The notes below the pieces were generated by a model that saw nothing but the letters and a program-made list of their open reading frames with translations, did no database searches and was not told the origin of the DNA. Positions 52,201 through 63,990 of a stretch of DNA of 64,000 nucleotides are shown here, piece by piece (position 1 is the stretch's first letter; every line of letters begins with the position of its first letter). Both the position numbers and the translations under genes were made by a program. The DNA is from Tubiluchus corallicola (taxonomy: Eukaryota; Priapulida; Priapulimorpha; Priapulimorphida; Tubiluchidae). The DNA is taken from positions 434,001-498,000 of the forward strand of contig JAQGDQ010000100.1 in assembly GCA_030141605.1 (NCBI GenBank). The letters run 5' to 3'.

Positions 52201-54342
52201 GTTGTCAACAATAGCATATTCAAAATTGGTTTGTGCCATGAACTGGTCATTTATAGCTTACTTTTATTTTTTGCTGTCTGGTGTTCAAATTTTAAGGCTC
52301 ATGGTACATAGGTAATTTGCCAGGTAGCTCGTGCTATCACCCAGTTGAAGCTGTTTTGCGCATTAGTATTAAAATTTAATTTGGAAGTCAGAGTGTGTTC
52401 GCACTGCCATTGATAACATGCGATGTGGTAACATTCGGATTTGTAACACTAGATTTTTGTGTTTTTCAGAAATGTATGAATCATAAAGCAGCTGGTATTT
52501 GCAATAATACACGTACCAGTTTTCAAACAAGCCCAGTGATTCAGTTACACTTATAGAGTTTTTACTTGGTTTAATCAAAAATGCTTAGAAAAATCGTATA
52601 AGTGATTTAGGAATTCTGTTATGCCAATAAGTGTCTGTTTGGGAGGTTTCTAAATGATTTGATTTGTTTCATATAGCTGTACGTAGTGTGGTTGAGCAAG
52701 AGGCACTGACTGATGCAGCAGTAGGGAAGGGAAAATTAACCATAATTTTTCCTGCAGAAATGTACATTGGAAATCCACACATGTTCATTGATTTTCACAA
52801 CACTTGGTAAGTAATAGCATGTAATGAATTTGCATTTGAAGTTGTTTTGTTTCTTGAAGTTAAACTTCAGCGCTGTGAACCTATCTGGCTACTGATCATT
52901 TGCCTTGAAGTAAACAAAAATCTTCGATGATTTCAATACTGCTGGGGGGGGGGGGCTCTTGGTGAATAAAGAGTCGGTGTAATTCATTCTTGGGTGTAGC
53001 TGAGTGAGGAGTGATTCAGTTGCTCATCAAGTCATATCTCCCCAAGCATTCTTGTTAGGGGCTCGAAACTATGCTGGCTGGCTTATTAGCATTAGCATGA
53101 TCTGCCCGTAAGGGGTAAGACTATGCGTGGTTTTATTTCTTTAAATCTTGTCTTTCCAAAGCCTCTGAATTAGTGTTTTGAAGCTGTAGCAGCAGTTACT
53201 TGGAGGTAAGAAATGCCCCAAGGCACTATTCAGCCTTTGAGGGTAGGTTTGGGCATTGTTCAAGCAAGATGTGGGTTCCATTCGTTGCCAGGCATGCACC
53301 TAACCATCTGCCCTTCTCTCCAAATTCATTTCTTGCTAGTTTAGATTGCTTTTATAGGATGGCAACAAATCTGAAACAAACATCTGCATTTAGTTTTGGA
53401 AATTGCAGTTAATTGGAAATGATGTACCAGCAAACAAAGTATCAATGCAAAATGTAGTACTGACCATTTACTTTGTGAGCATTCATATATATTATGAATT
53501 TATATCAAGTATGAGTTTACATAATTACGTGTGAAATGTTGTATCTCATTATTTGACTAGATTTTAGTGCTTGTCAAAAGCTTATCTAGATACCAGTATT
53601 TTCACTTTACAGCAATGTCAGCTTCAAACATTTTCTGTGGTTCAATTACATCTGTTGAGTTTTCACATGGTTTAAACTGCTTGGGATTGCTTGGTACTTT
53701 GTGTGAATGATTTTGTGAACTGTAATGTCATGGTTGTCAGTGACATCACCCTTGCTCTTATCTGTATAAACTTCTGATTCAACTTAGAGTAGTGTAAAAT
53801 CGTGTCACGTAAAGTCATCATAATATATTATGAATGGGTTATAATTATGGCTAGTTCAATTTCATGCATGTTGCTGTTATTATTTTTGTTTTCTCATTAT
53901 ATTTATCCTCAGTCCTTCCTTACCTGTGGGCGTCTATGCTGTGGAAGTGAAAGGGGAGCATTTGGAGGAAATCAACCGTCTTTGGAAATTTGGAGGGACA
54001 TCTTATACATTGGATTACATCAGGTGTGTCGTTGAAAATTTACCATATGTATGTCTGGTTGATGAGAAACAGAAATTTGTACATTTTGGTGCAATTAATG
54101 AATATGGTGCTTACAATATTGCATACACTGTCCCACATATGCGAAACAAGGGACTTTTTTTGTATGACTTACATGTATTGGTCAGGCAGAAATTGAAATT
54201 GTGGCCTGATGATGCATTTGACTTTACTTATGTGGCACCTGGTAATATTGTTATGAAGCAGTTGGCTGCCAAACTGGGTTATATTTGTGTGAAGGACAGC
54301 CTTTCTTGTCAAATGAGGCTGTCAAGCTTATCAAGCTTATAA
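49145..54342 (+). CDS. GLYAT: Glycine N-acyltransferase-like protein (GLYAT family, 5 coding exons)
   Basis: Exons: 49145-49222, 51237-51350, 51550-51646, 52677-52806, 53913-54342. GT-AG and in frame, giving 282 aa (human GLYAT 296). N-terminal domain: MVWQLPKHQIPTLMKSFEKW, then GVDFVVDKWPDWHAVVYKP, matching the family VVDKWPDF block. C-terminal GNAT-like domain, mostly in exon 5: INRLWKFGGTSYTLDYIRC (compare NKFWHFGG in human), LPYVCLVDE, EYGAYNIAYTVPHMRNKGL and LAAKLGYICVKDSLS. Family role: transfers acyl groups from acyl-CoA to glycine or other amino acids. Which paralogue (GLYAT, GLYATL) cannot be decided. A 3' splice site (AATTTTGCAG, 49121-49130) lies 14 nt before the ATG, so a 5' untranslated exon exists upstream. 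The original poly-A signal is probably AATAAA at 55243-55248, now separated from the stop by an inserted element. Confidence 0.92.
49250..49290. repeat. (AT)n microsatellite
   Basis: About 20 AT units in intron 1 of the GLYAT-like gene. Confidence 0.9.
49834..50564. mobile_element. Foldback-like element with trinucleotide-repeat core
   Basis: The left arm is an array of GTACYAGGAAARTTTGG-type units beginning AAGTTCGGTACCAGGAAAG. The right arm is the inverse, ending TTTTCCTAGTACCGAACTT at 50564. The centre (50140-50400) is CAG/CAA/GAT simple repeat. It can be read open on both strands only because of low complexity, so no protein is called. Lies in intron 1 of the GLYAT-like gene. Target duplication not found. 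Confidence 0.5.
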
Positions 54343-54356
54343 AGTAAACGTGCATT

Positions 54357-55206
54357 CAGGGTCAGATTATCCTATACGCTAGCATAGGTTGTAGTCTAGG
54401 ACCTTGGGGGAGCTTTTAGCATTTGGTAAAAATCTGTTTTTTCACCATGGTTGCGTTGAAATGTGTGCTAATTTGGTTTGCAATAAATACTGGTGCTTCT
54501 TAACCCATTCACTATGTAGTTGCTTTTTAACAGGGCTGCATTGGCTTTTCACATTGGACAATAGCTTCTTGTGGCGTGTTACTAAAACAGAAATTTGTAA
54601 TAAACAAATAGCCATTTGTTATTAAACACTAATATTGAATATTAGTTTTATTTATACACATGCACACACTTCCACACACACATATATGCACTCATGCATG
54701 CACGCATGCGCACACCCACACAAATAAGAACATACTTATATTTAGAAACCAATTTTCACAAAAGTCATATTACTAATCTATAATATGTAATTATTTTATA
54801 AGAATGCAAAACAAGTACTAGACACATTTCACCAACTATCAAGCAGTTTTTGCATGAGGACGTACTATACAGTACAGTATTACAGAATGCACCTATCTTA
54901 GGATGCTGATTGGCTGGTTAGTGTTACTTGTTGCAAAGCAACCCCAATCCTATGGTTGTTAAATTTTCTATAAGGTTTTTGCATACCATGCAGTGAAATA
55001 AACAGACCGGGGTAACTGCGCTTAGATTTGAGCTCTGGCGATAGTTTGTCACCTTCCGACCCTTGCAAGAAAAACATAGTGAAAGGGTTAAAGAATATTT
55101 TTATTGACAAAGAAATGATAGCTATTCGAGTTAGTGGGTAGCTTCGGCTGAGGGGCCCCATAATTTCATTAGCCTAGGGACCCCAAAAGGTTATAATCTG
55201 GCCCTG
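54357..55206. mobile_element. hAT-type non-autonomous element just after the GLYAT-like stop codon
   Basis: 850 bp, starting CAGGGTCAGATTAT and ending ATAATCTGGCCCTG, flanked by a perfect 8-bp duplication CGTGCATT (54349-54356 and 55207-55214). Ends and duplication length fit hAT. The element begins 15 bp after the GLYAT-like stop codon. It contains AATAAA at 54482-54487 and 54599-54604, so it probably supplies the 3' untranslated region and poly-A signal. No transposase frame. Confidence 0.85.
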
Positions 55207-55828
55207 CGTGCATTCAGTATCTTGGTGTTTTATATATCATTGAATAAACAAAAAAGCATTTTAAAAATTTGCAAGTCACATTGATGAAACACAAAAAAAG
55301 ATGCAGAAGTATGCAGAAGATGGAAGTTGCAGAAGTATGCAAATCAAAAATGACTTGCAAGAAACAGTCCGAACATATATTACAAAAACAAAAATGAGAG
55401 ATTTGCAGAGATCATATGAGATCAGGTGTTAGCTTACACCTTGCACCCTAAATTTTTTCTGGAAAATTCATCCGAGCTATTTAAGAAAAACTGATTACTT
55501 CATCAGTTTGTCTCTTACAATGTCTAATGAACATGGTTTAACTTTGTTCTTGAAATTCAAAAATTAGTATTCACATAAGAATTATAATAGTCAAAATAAT
55601 TGCAAAAGCTTTGTCAATAGAGTAATGTTATGCTACTTACCATTTGTTTTCATACTACACATTAGTGTAAAAATTGTTCATAATGCCAACATTGGTTTTG
55701 CATACAGCTCTATGATTAAAGTGTGTTGAATAATCAGGTAACTGTTTGATTTCCCGCATTAGGTAATATAATTATTGCATATTATAGTATACATGTATTT
55801 ATCGCTACAGGCCATCTATCACCAATTT

Positions 55829-57480
55829 AAGTTCTGCTTATTTTTAATTTTGGTCTGCTTTTGAATACTCATAATTTTTCATTAACATTTGATTTGGTGT
55901 TGTGGCATCTTAAGAAAGTGCAAGTATATAAATATTGCAAAAAATATGCACATGTTATTTAAAATGTAAAAACAAGAATATGTAGTAGTAAGTGCAGTAG
56001 ATGTTAAGTGATATTTTTGGTAATCATATAATGACACTTATGGTTTGAATTTTAAAGAATCCGTTTCTTTAGTAGAATTTTCTTTCAAAATTACAATATT
56101 ATGCAATTTGTACAGATTTGTTGATATTTGAGAGATTACAACAGAAATTCTTTCACACAGAATTTTTATATCTTATGCTTGATGATTAGTATTTTGTATT
56201 ATTTACATTTTAGAGATTATATAACTGTGATTTTAGTTTTATCATTCCATTCTGTTTTACAAAATTCAACATTTAAAAAAAATATTTGTTTTTTTTTCTA
56301 TTGCAATTAAAATCTTACAGGTAGTTAATTGTTACGTTACTTTGTGCATGCTTGCAAATTGATTATATTTATGAGGTTTATTTACACCTATGAGGAAAAA
56401 TTCTCAAAAAACATTAGCACTATTTGGAGAGATATTGAAAAAGCATTACTTCACATTACTGATGTAAAAATATTGATAACATCATTAATTAACAATTGTT
56501 AATATGATAAACATGTCAAGTTAATAATTTTGATACATATTACAGCATACAGCATTCATTAACCACAATGCCATCATGAACATCATTCAGTTTCCCCAGG
56601 AACATTGTCTTAATTTTTTTCATTCATCATTTCTTTACGCAGGAGCTAATAGAAATAAGTTCTGCTTATTTTTAATTTTGGTCTGCTTTTGAATACTCAT
56701 AATTTTTCATGAACATTTGATTTGGTGTTGTGGCATCTTAAGAAAGTGCAAGTATATAAATATTGCAAAAAATATGCACATGTTATTTAAAATGTAAAAA
56801 CAAGAATATGTAGTAGTAAGTGCAGTAGATGTTAAGTCATATTTTTGGTAATCATATAATGACACTTATGGTTTGAATTTTAAAGAATCCGTTTCTTTAG
56901 TAGAATTTTCTTTCAAAATTACAATATTATGCAATTTGTACAGATTTGTTGATATTTGAGAGATTACAACAGAAATTCTTTCACACAGAATTTTTATATC
57001 TTATGCTTGATGATTAGTATTTTGTATTATTTACATTTTAGAGATTATGTAACTGTGATTTTAGTTTTATCATTCCATTCTGTTTTACAAAATTCAACAT
57101 TTAAAAAAAATTATTTGTTTTTTTTTCTATTGCAATTAAAATCTTACAGGTAGTTAATTGTTACGTTACTTTGTGCATGCTTGCAAATTGATTATATTTA
57201 TGAGGTTTATTTACCTATGAGGAAAAATTCTCGAAAAACATTAGCACTATTTGGAGAGATATTGAAAAAGCATTACTTCACATTACTGATGTAAAAATAT
57301 TGATAACATCATTAATTAACAATCGTTAATATGATAAACATGTCAAGTTAATAATTTTGATACATATTACAGCATACAGCATTCATTAACCACAATGCCA
57401 TCATGAACATCAATCAGTTTCCCCAGGAACATTGTCTTAATTTTTTTCATTCATCATTTCTTTACGCAGGAGCTAATAGA
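55829..57480. repeat. ~828-bp direct tandem duplication
   Basis: AAGTTCTGCTTATTTTTAAT begins copies at 55829 and 56657. Both run almost identically through CAGGAGCTAATAGAAA. Only a few substitutions, a small deletion in the TTTACACCTATGAGG stretch and single-base indels differ, so the event is recent. It shows as two nearly identical 60-codon open frames, which have no family resemblance and are not called as genes. Confidence 0.9.
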
Positions 57481-58564
57481 AAATCTGCTTTTAACTGTGT
57501 TTAAACGTAAAATTTTCAGTTGCAAAAGCATTAAATATTGCTAACTCTGAAAGTCTAATTTGCACATAAGTTGCACAAGTAACTGGCATATTTTCGTTTG
57601 GATGTATGCCTATGTGTCGCTGCAGTTCCTATGCCAAAGTTTTGACATTGAGGTTAGTGAAGAAATGGCTTAACACTGGTAGGTAATCGTAATCTAATTA
57701 TGTACCTACCTGTAATAATATGGAAACGTTTATTTTATCAAGCGTTATTAATATGATAACTGTGATACGCAAGTTACTAGATGGCACACACTTTATTACA
57801 GAGAACTGCAACTGCTATTAATAACTGTAATTGTAATGCTACTGAACCATAACAAGGAACAAATTCCATAAAACTATTGTAGAACTGGATTTATGTATGT
57901 TGTCAACCCCATTAGTTTATATATTGATCACTGAGGAGGCATTGAGGAGAACATAAAATTGACACTAACAAAGGTGACTAAATTTACCTTTATAATTATG
58001 TAACTAAAACGTCTGTCAATTCACAAAGCATGTAATCTATTTTTTTCATCATTTGATTTCAATGAGCAAAATGCTCAATGATCCTATAAATTGTTAAAAC
58101 CTCATAAACATCCACAAATGCACACCATTCTAATTAAATTAGTAATACAATTTTAATGGCAAATTGTTGATGCAAACAAATGTCTGTAATTTGTCAGCTA
58201 ATTATTCTTCAACTAATTTGGAAGTACACTCTTAAATTAATCAAACAATTTTCCATTTCTGAGGCTCATTTCTAAGTGGGTTTGCCTAAAAGGTTTAGGC
58301 CCATGCACCTCGTAACCGTGTGGGTAAACTCCATAAAAGCCGCAAATCCAAAATGGCTTCCCACAGTAGGGCATTTTGAAAATCACATTTTTTGTTGATT
58401 TTGTCTATGTAGTGCTGCAGTATATAGTTTCTGGAACTTTCTGGATCATGAATATTTTTTGTGTTATGTTTATGACTTCACCTATTTCTTATTGTCAACT
58501 TCAAAATTGCCACTGTCAGCCATTTTGGAATTTATGTTTTAAATGGCTTTCTCTTCAAATGTAT
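57481..58564. other. Unassigned intergenic stretch
   Basis: AT-rich with no recognised gene, RNA or repeat. Part of the region downstream of the GLYAT-like gene. Confidence 0.4.
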
Positions 58565-59012
58565 GCATAGTGTATGCGGCCTCTCCAGGGCGCATGCCTG
58601 GGCAAGGTGCATGGAGATCCTGAGTTGCCCAGACAACTGGAACCCCTCTGTTCCTCCCTGGTGTAATCCAAAGGAAAGCGGAGCGATACGTTTGGCACTA
58701 GGTTGGCTGCAGGAGCTGCCAGAGTCAGTGAGCATGCTGCACTGGTCCGTCTTCGGGGCTCCACTCCTGATTTGGAAGGTTTACTCTTCTACACATGGCC
58801 GTTGGGTCACTTGACCTCCTATGCTCTCTAACCATTGGCTGCTTGTGCAGCTTCTCCGCCTAGTGTTGAGATGCAGTGTGGGCATCCCGCAAGCCTACAG
58901 CACCTGGTATTCCTAGGCAGTTACCCATCCAAGTACTAACCAGACTCCGCATTGCTTAACTTCGGTGGTCAGACGAGAACCGGTGTTTTCAACGTGATAT
59001 GGCCGTAGACTG
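58565..59012 (-). mobile_element. Candidate 5S rRNA-headed SINE (SINE3-like)
   Basis: A full 5S rRNA sequence (58891-59010) continues on the minus strand directly into ~325 bp of unrelated GC-rich sequence, without the T-run Pol III terminator expected after a genuine 5S gene. CAAATGTATG (58557-58566) and CAAATGTGTG (59013-59022) flank the block and may be a target-site duplication. A 5S head with unrelated body is the SINE3 layout. Alternatively it is one repeat of a dispersed 5S unit. Confidence 0.55.
58891..59010 (-). rRNA. 5S rRNA sequence (120 nt)
   Basis: The minus strand starts GTCTACGGCCATATCACG, passes through TCTCGTCTGACCACCGAAG and GGTTAGTACTTGGATGGG, and ends GGTGCTGTAGGCTT. Length is exactly 120 nt, and 5' and 3' ends pair as helix I (GTCTACGGC with GCTGTAGGC). 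Internal promoter parts are visible: A box AAGTTAAGCAATGCGGAG, intermediate element, and C box ending GGATGGGTAACTGCC. No TTTT follows the 3' end, so it may not terminate properly as a stand-alone gene. Confidence 0.85.
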
Positions 59013-59040
59013 CAAATGTGTGTAGTACTCACATTGATCA

Positions 59041-59955
59041 TCAATTTGTTTTTTTATTTTGATACAACTTACACAATATGGTGTAGGCGATTATTTTTTT
59101 ATTCAAGTCTGTTGTCTGACTTGATTCTCCACACTTGCTTTTCTCATCATCGCTACTGCTGTCATCAATACTTTCATTTGAACAGTATAAATAAGGTGTG
59201 AACTGCTTGGATGAGTTGAAATAATGTGGTAAAAGTGTGTCTTTGGAACCATTCACGGCTTATCAGTCTTGGCCAAATGGGGATGCATGTTTCACAGGGT
59301 ATAATGAAACTGACGGTATGAGCTGTAGTTCGTCCTTTCCACATGGGGTAATCCAACATGTCATCATCAGATGGAAGACAAATAATACTCCACTTCTTCA
59401 GTTTGCGCTGCTTGGATACTGCAACCTGTCTACAGAATCTGATTACGAGTGAACCCTTAGTCTAAACTTTGAAGAGAACAAATGTCTTTATATTTTCTGT
59501 TACTTTGTCCTCTAGTTCTAAACTCTCATCTGCTTGCCCGAGGTGTTCTCTCACCTCATTGATCTTCAACAGTGGCACTGCTCGTGAAGAAGGGTATTTT
59601 TATGTTGTTTTGGTTTCCTGACCCTCATCTAATTGTCTGAGAAGCTTTCATGTCTCAGGGTCAGATATCACCTTTTCCACTGGCTTTTCCAATGCCCATA
59701 GAAACCTGATGTGTGGTCACTGCTAGTAACATGGGAAACTATGATGAGCTTGTTATAGGCAGAGATATAGGCAGAGATGTCCCTGGTTGTATAAGGGCAT
59801 ACTTCCATCCCCACCATGCTAGTGCTCAGATTAGTTGACATCTTCTCGTCACTGTCCATGATGTAATCTTGCCTTTCCTTGTTGAAAATTCCACAGCATC
59901 TGTAGAAAGTGTCTTCAGTTTTTGGGAAATTTGGGAGTCGGGGAAACAGATGCAT
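59041..59955 (-). pseudogene. Possible decayed protein-coding remnant, unrecognised
   Basis: Several minus-strand frames share a composition closer to coding than their flanks (for example 59955-59668, with CPYTTRDISAYISAYNK then HVTSSDHTSGFYGHWK, and 59256-59041 with SNESIDDSSSDDEKSK). Stops and frame changes separate them. No family is recognised; it may be a transposon remnant or chance. Confidence 0.2.
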
Positions 59956-62900
59956 CCATTGTAAAGCAAGATTAGGTTGTAGTATATCAAGTGAAATAGC
60001 TCATTGAGGCAAATTGAATGGTATGACTTATGCCGAGATGGTTGAGCCCTGACCTCACTATGGAGGGGGGGTGGGGCAGAAACCGAAATTGGGGTGTTGG
60101 GGGAGGCATATGTTTCCTGTGTCGAGCAACTGTGGTTTGTAGTCTATCATATCAATTAGAATTGAGTTGCATGAATTTTGCCTACATGAATGACCCCTGG
60201 CCCCAACATCACAGGTTGAAATTGGTGTTCCAAATTTAGTAGTTTCTAATACACCAAGATAGGGTGTATTTTTAACACACCACCTATACACTAAGATATC
60301 GATGAGGTATGTATTGGCCCCCATTTGATTGACCTTGACCCAGGGCTCACCAAGTCAACAAGTGACATTCTGATTTCACTAAAACTATTCATGTCAAACT
60401 CAGCCGTATTTATGCTAGGTTAAATGCAGTATTGTTAATTATTTTGAAAAACATTTTTATCCATAAATACGAAATAAAAGCCGTCACTTAAAGCATCTCC
60501 TGTCACAGAAGCAGAATCTTATCACAGTTTTTAATAGGTCAAAAACGTTCAATAGTTTATTTTATGTTATAGATATACTTTGCTACTTATATATAAACAA
60601 AGTACTTGTGCCTTTTTAGCGCTCCTTGGATTTGAAAATGTGAACGCTGGGTCTATCATTCATATACATGTGTATGCAGACATCAGTATCGGGTAGCTTG
60701 TGATATAAGTCCATACTACTCAATACGCAGAATCTGTGTGTAGCAAAAAAACTGATTTATACTTTGCCATATGGTTTTTCCTGTATGAATTATTATTTGC
60801 GATTGGTATTTGTCTGCATGGGGGTGGAATCAGAAAAGTAGTCGTAGAAGCGTGATAATCACGCAATTTTAGTGCAACATGTCTGCTGTTAATGTATATA
60901 AATCCTTGCTATATTTAAATACATATAAAATTAATGACTGCATGGAAAGATGAGTTCCAAATGTACCATCTACATTTTATCTTGCCCCAAAAACCACGAA
61001 TGTATTGTAAGAAATCATTTTCAAAATGAATTACTGTCGTTAAATGAATTGAAAGGAATCAAATCAGAGATCCATTAGACAAGACTATAGTCAGGATGAT
61101 GTTATAGGTAGTAGATGAAGCTAGACCAGAACTGATTTTGTTCGTGTTGAGGTGAATCGAAATACGAACCGTAAAAAGAAAGGAGTTATTATTGCTTAAT
61201 TAAACTGCTTGGACAATTGTCATTTCAAATTGAGATTTTTAACTTCATTTAAGATGTTTTCACTATTATTTAACTGGTTATTAGTGGTTAATGCCTAAAC
61301 AATTATTGGTTTTCACATAACCACATAACGGGCGATGTTTCAACACATGGGTGTGAATGTTGAGCGAAGCGTAGTTTGATTATTATGTTCTCAGAAGTAT
61401 GATTAACTAACAGAAAGCCGCATCGATAGTGGATTCAAACGTCACGTATTACTTTGCTCAGACTGTTGCGTCTAGAACCGATCTAGATAGATACTGTAAA
61501 AAATTATCTTAAAAATCAGCTTTTCAGTTGACTGACTGTTTGAGTTAAAGGACTAGTCAGTTAAGGATTAATGCCCTAACTCGTAGATAACTCGCATTCT
61601 CATAGATATCAACGAATTTAACCAGACTATAGTTTGAGGAAATAAGACGTAAATCCCAAACATTAGTGCAGGCGATTGCCTTCTGAAGATTATGTAGATC
61701 AATTTGATTGTAGGTTTTCATACAAGATCTCAATATCATTTTTCAGTTTCTTAATGTTACAGATCTGAAGGCGAGAACTAGTGATTTCTGGTAGCGTTGT
61801 CGTTTAATAATAATTTTTTGTAAATACAATATTGTGGGATTTTGTGTAAAAACGGTTCATTTTCGTTATAAAGAATATCATAATAATAAAACTGTTTAAA
61901 CGTTATAGAATTAAATCGTGTTGGCCTGAAAGAGTCATGGTGTTGAGCTAGAAACGCGTCATAGAGATATAATGATGTTGAGCTAGAAACGCATTGCTTT
62001 TGATCCACTTGTTATTTACTATCAAGCCGCATTGTTCAAAATTTGCGATTAGGAATTAAATAGTGAAACCGCACCTTGTAAATTTAATTTATGAAGTGAG
62101 CAATACTTGCTGTAAAGTTAAGAGAAACAGTTCTAAAATCAAATTCTGCTGAATGAAAAGCCCTCGAGCTTGTTGTATTTCTTTCTTAAAGGAACATATC
62201 TTTAAGTTAGTAAGTTTGGTTCTAAGCTAAGCCGGCCGTTGTGCCACCATCGTCACAATATATAAACTCAGCTTTTAAGTCCTGTGTGGTACGTACTACT
62301 CAAATTTAACTTCGCGTATAAGGTAGTAATAAACCGTGCGTCATACTAAAGCTGATAATTAATTCTAGTAATAACTAATAACTTACAGCAAAACAGTCAC
62401 ATAAACCCTAAATCCTGGACGGAATATTTGTGGCTCGAACGTTTAATAGCGACACGTGCAGGTATGGGATTCATTGGCAATTAGCGAATTAGGACTAAAT
62501 GACGAAAACGCCTTGTAAAAAGAATATACTAGACTAGACTAGACTAGACTACACTAGACTAGACTAGACTAGACTAGACTAGACTAGACTAGACTAGAAT
62601 AGAATAGAATAGAATAGAATAGAATAGAATAGAATAGAATAGAATAGAATAGAATAGAACAGAACAGTTTTTTTCGTGGAGCTCATTAAATTGAATACAA
62701 AATATTTCATAAAGGTGTAGCCTTATTGTTGTCAAAATTTACGATTATTTGATAAGCAAGATTTTATAACTGAAATATCACCTTTCCGTTAATACAAACT
62801 GACAGTAAACAGAGTGCACACATCCTGGAAATAAATTACTTCCAAACTATTTAATCCAAACTGAAACCAACGAATTCCATTTGTTGTTATTTAACCTTCA

Positions 62901-63166
62901 TTGTGAAGTGAAGAGCATTTGTGACAAGTGTTATCTTATGCAGAGTATTTTACTTGTTTAACAGAAGTTAAGAAGAGTAAGTTTATACAAACACACGTGA
63001 AATGCAGGGCTCCTATATATCCATTTATCCTGCAAGTAATCTCTTTTTAATCTTTGCGTATATTAAGGTTTTTGGCTGCCTTTTAGTGACCTTTCTAAAA
63101 TTTTCAAAGTCATAGTGTTCCAGAACAAACTTAATTCACATTTATAAAACTAATTACCCTCTGCGG
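59956..63166. other. Unassigned region with simple repeats
   Basis: No conserved coding exon is recognised. Visible structure: a G-rich patch at 60061-60075, a 17-bp direct repeat TGTTGAGCTAGAAACGC at 61941 and 61977, and the pentanucleotide array listed separately. Confidence 0.4.
62527..62668. repeat. (AGACT)n to (AGAAT)n pentanucleotide array
   Basis: About 14 AGACT units (one variant ACACT) turn abruptly into about 13 AGAAT units, ending with two AGAAC units. The sharp switch means a variant unit was amplified after it arose. Confidence 0.9.
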
Positions 63167-63238
63167 TTGCGTGGTTTTCTTACGTTTGTTTACGTTTGGG
63201 GCTATTCACCTAGATGGAGAGTATCACTCGGAATCACC

Positions 63239-63373
63239 ATGGAAACCAGCGAAACGGTTGTCACGGAAACCGATTACGACGAATACAAAATCAGGTGTAT
63301 TTGCTGTGTGACAGATGGAGACAGGTACGGGAAGGAACGCGCTCAAGGTGTTGGAGAGGATATTGATAGCTAG
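63239..63373 (+). CDS. Possible first coding exon, unrecognised
   Basis: ATG at 63239 has a strong context (CACCATGG) and opens METSETVVTETDYDEYKI. The GC content is higher than the flanks, as at a 5' end. Donor candidates are GTGTAT (63295), GTACGG (63325) and the stronger GTATGT (63374); the last lies just after an in-frame TAG, so one of the earlier ones would have to be used. Downstream exons would be outside or unrecognised in this window. No family is recognised. Confidence 0.25.
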   Translation: METSETVVTETDYDEYKIRCICCVTDGDRYGKERAQGVGEDIDS

Positions 63374-63894
63374 GTATGTTACTGTCATTATAATACACGG
63401 CTGCTTGCTGCGCGCTTTAGTGTTTTGTGTATTGAATCTGAGCATGTCAAATACATGCAGGTAGTCAATGTCGTGCTGTGGTTAAGATGTCAATGTGTAC
63501 TGTGCATGGTTAAATCTACTATATAGATAAGACGAGCGGATACAACTAGATTTCAGGTCTACAATTTTAAATGTAAGTTAGTCGAACTAATATTTAATAT
63601 TTATAGCTATTTTGTTATGCCAGCGTAACTTATAGGCCTATTGTTGTTGTTTTTTTAACAGTAGTACCAAGTATTGCTTGCTTTCGGATTTATCTAATCA
63701 TTCAGTTCAGCGCTCTGCAAACCGGAATCCAGAACTCGGAAACTGGGTTTACTTAATATAGATAGTTTTTGTTGGATGTGGCGGGACTGGAATCTAGTTC
63801 AATATCATAAATAATTTTCCAAGATGAGATACAGAACTGTCAAAGGCATATGTTTTCTTTCTTAATGTGATAAATAGCCAGGATGAGCCAAACT

Positions 63895-63990
63895 ACCTAG
63901 AAGCAGTGTACTCCGTGGGCACTCATCCAATTACTGCCCAGGCTTCGTTGCTAGGCATAGACTGTGATCACTGTCCAAATTAGACTATAC
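63895..63990 (-). repeat. Diverged 5S-like remnant
   Basis: GGGCACTCATCCAATTACTG, then CCCAGGCTTCG, TTGCTA and TGTGATCAC on the plus strand follow the order of the inverse 5S sequence at 58921-58975 (GGCAGTTACCCATCCAAGTA, then ACCAGACTCCG, TTGCTTA, GGTGGTCAG). Similarity is modest and limited to the C-box side, consistent with an old 5S-derived SINE copy. Confidence 0.4.

Noticed and set aside
56128-57153. Two nearly identical 60-codon frames as a gene pair
   Set aside because: They are the same non-coding AT-rich sequence in the two copies of the tandem duplication; no start context, no family.
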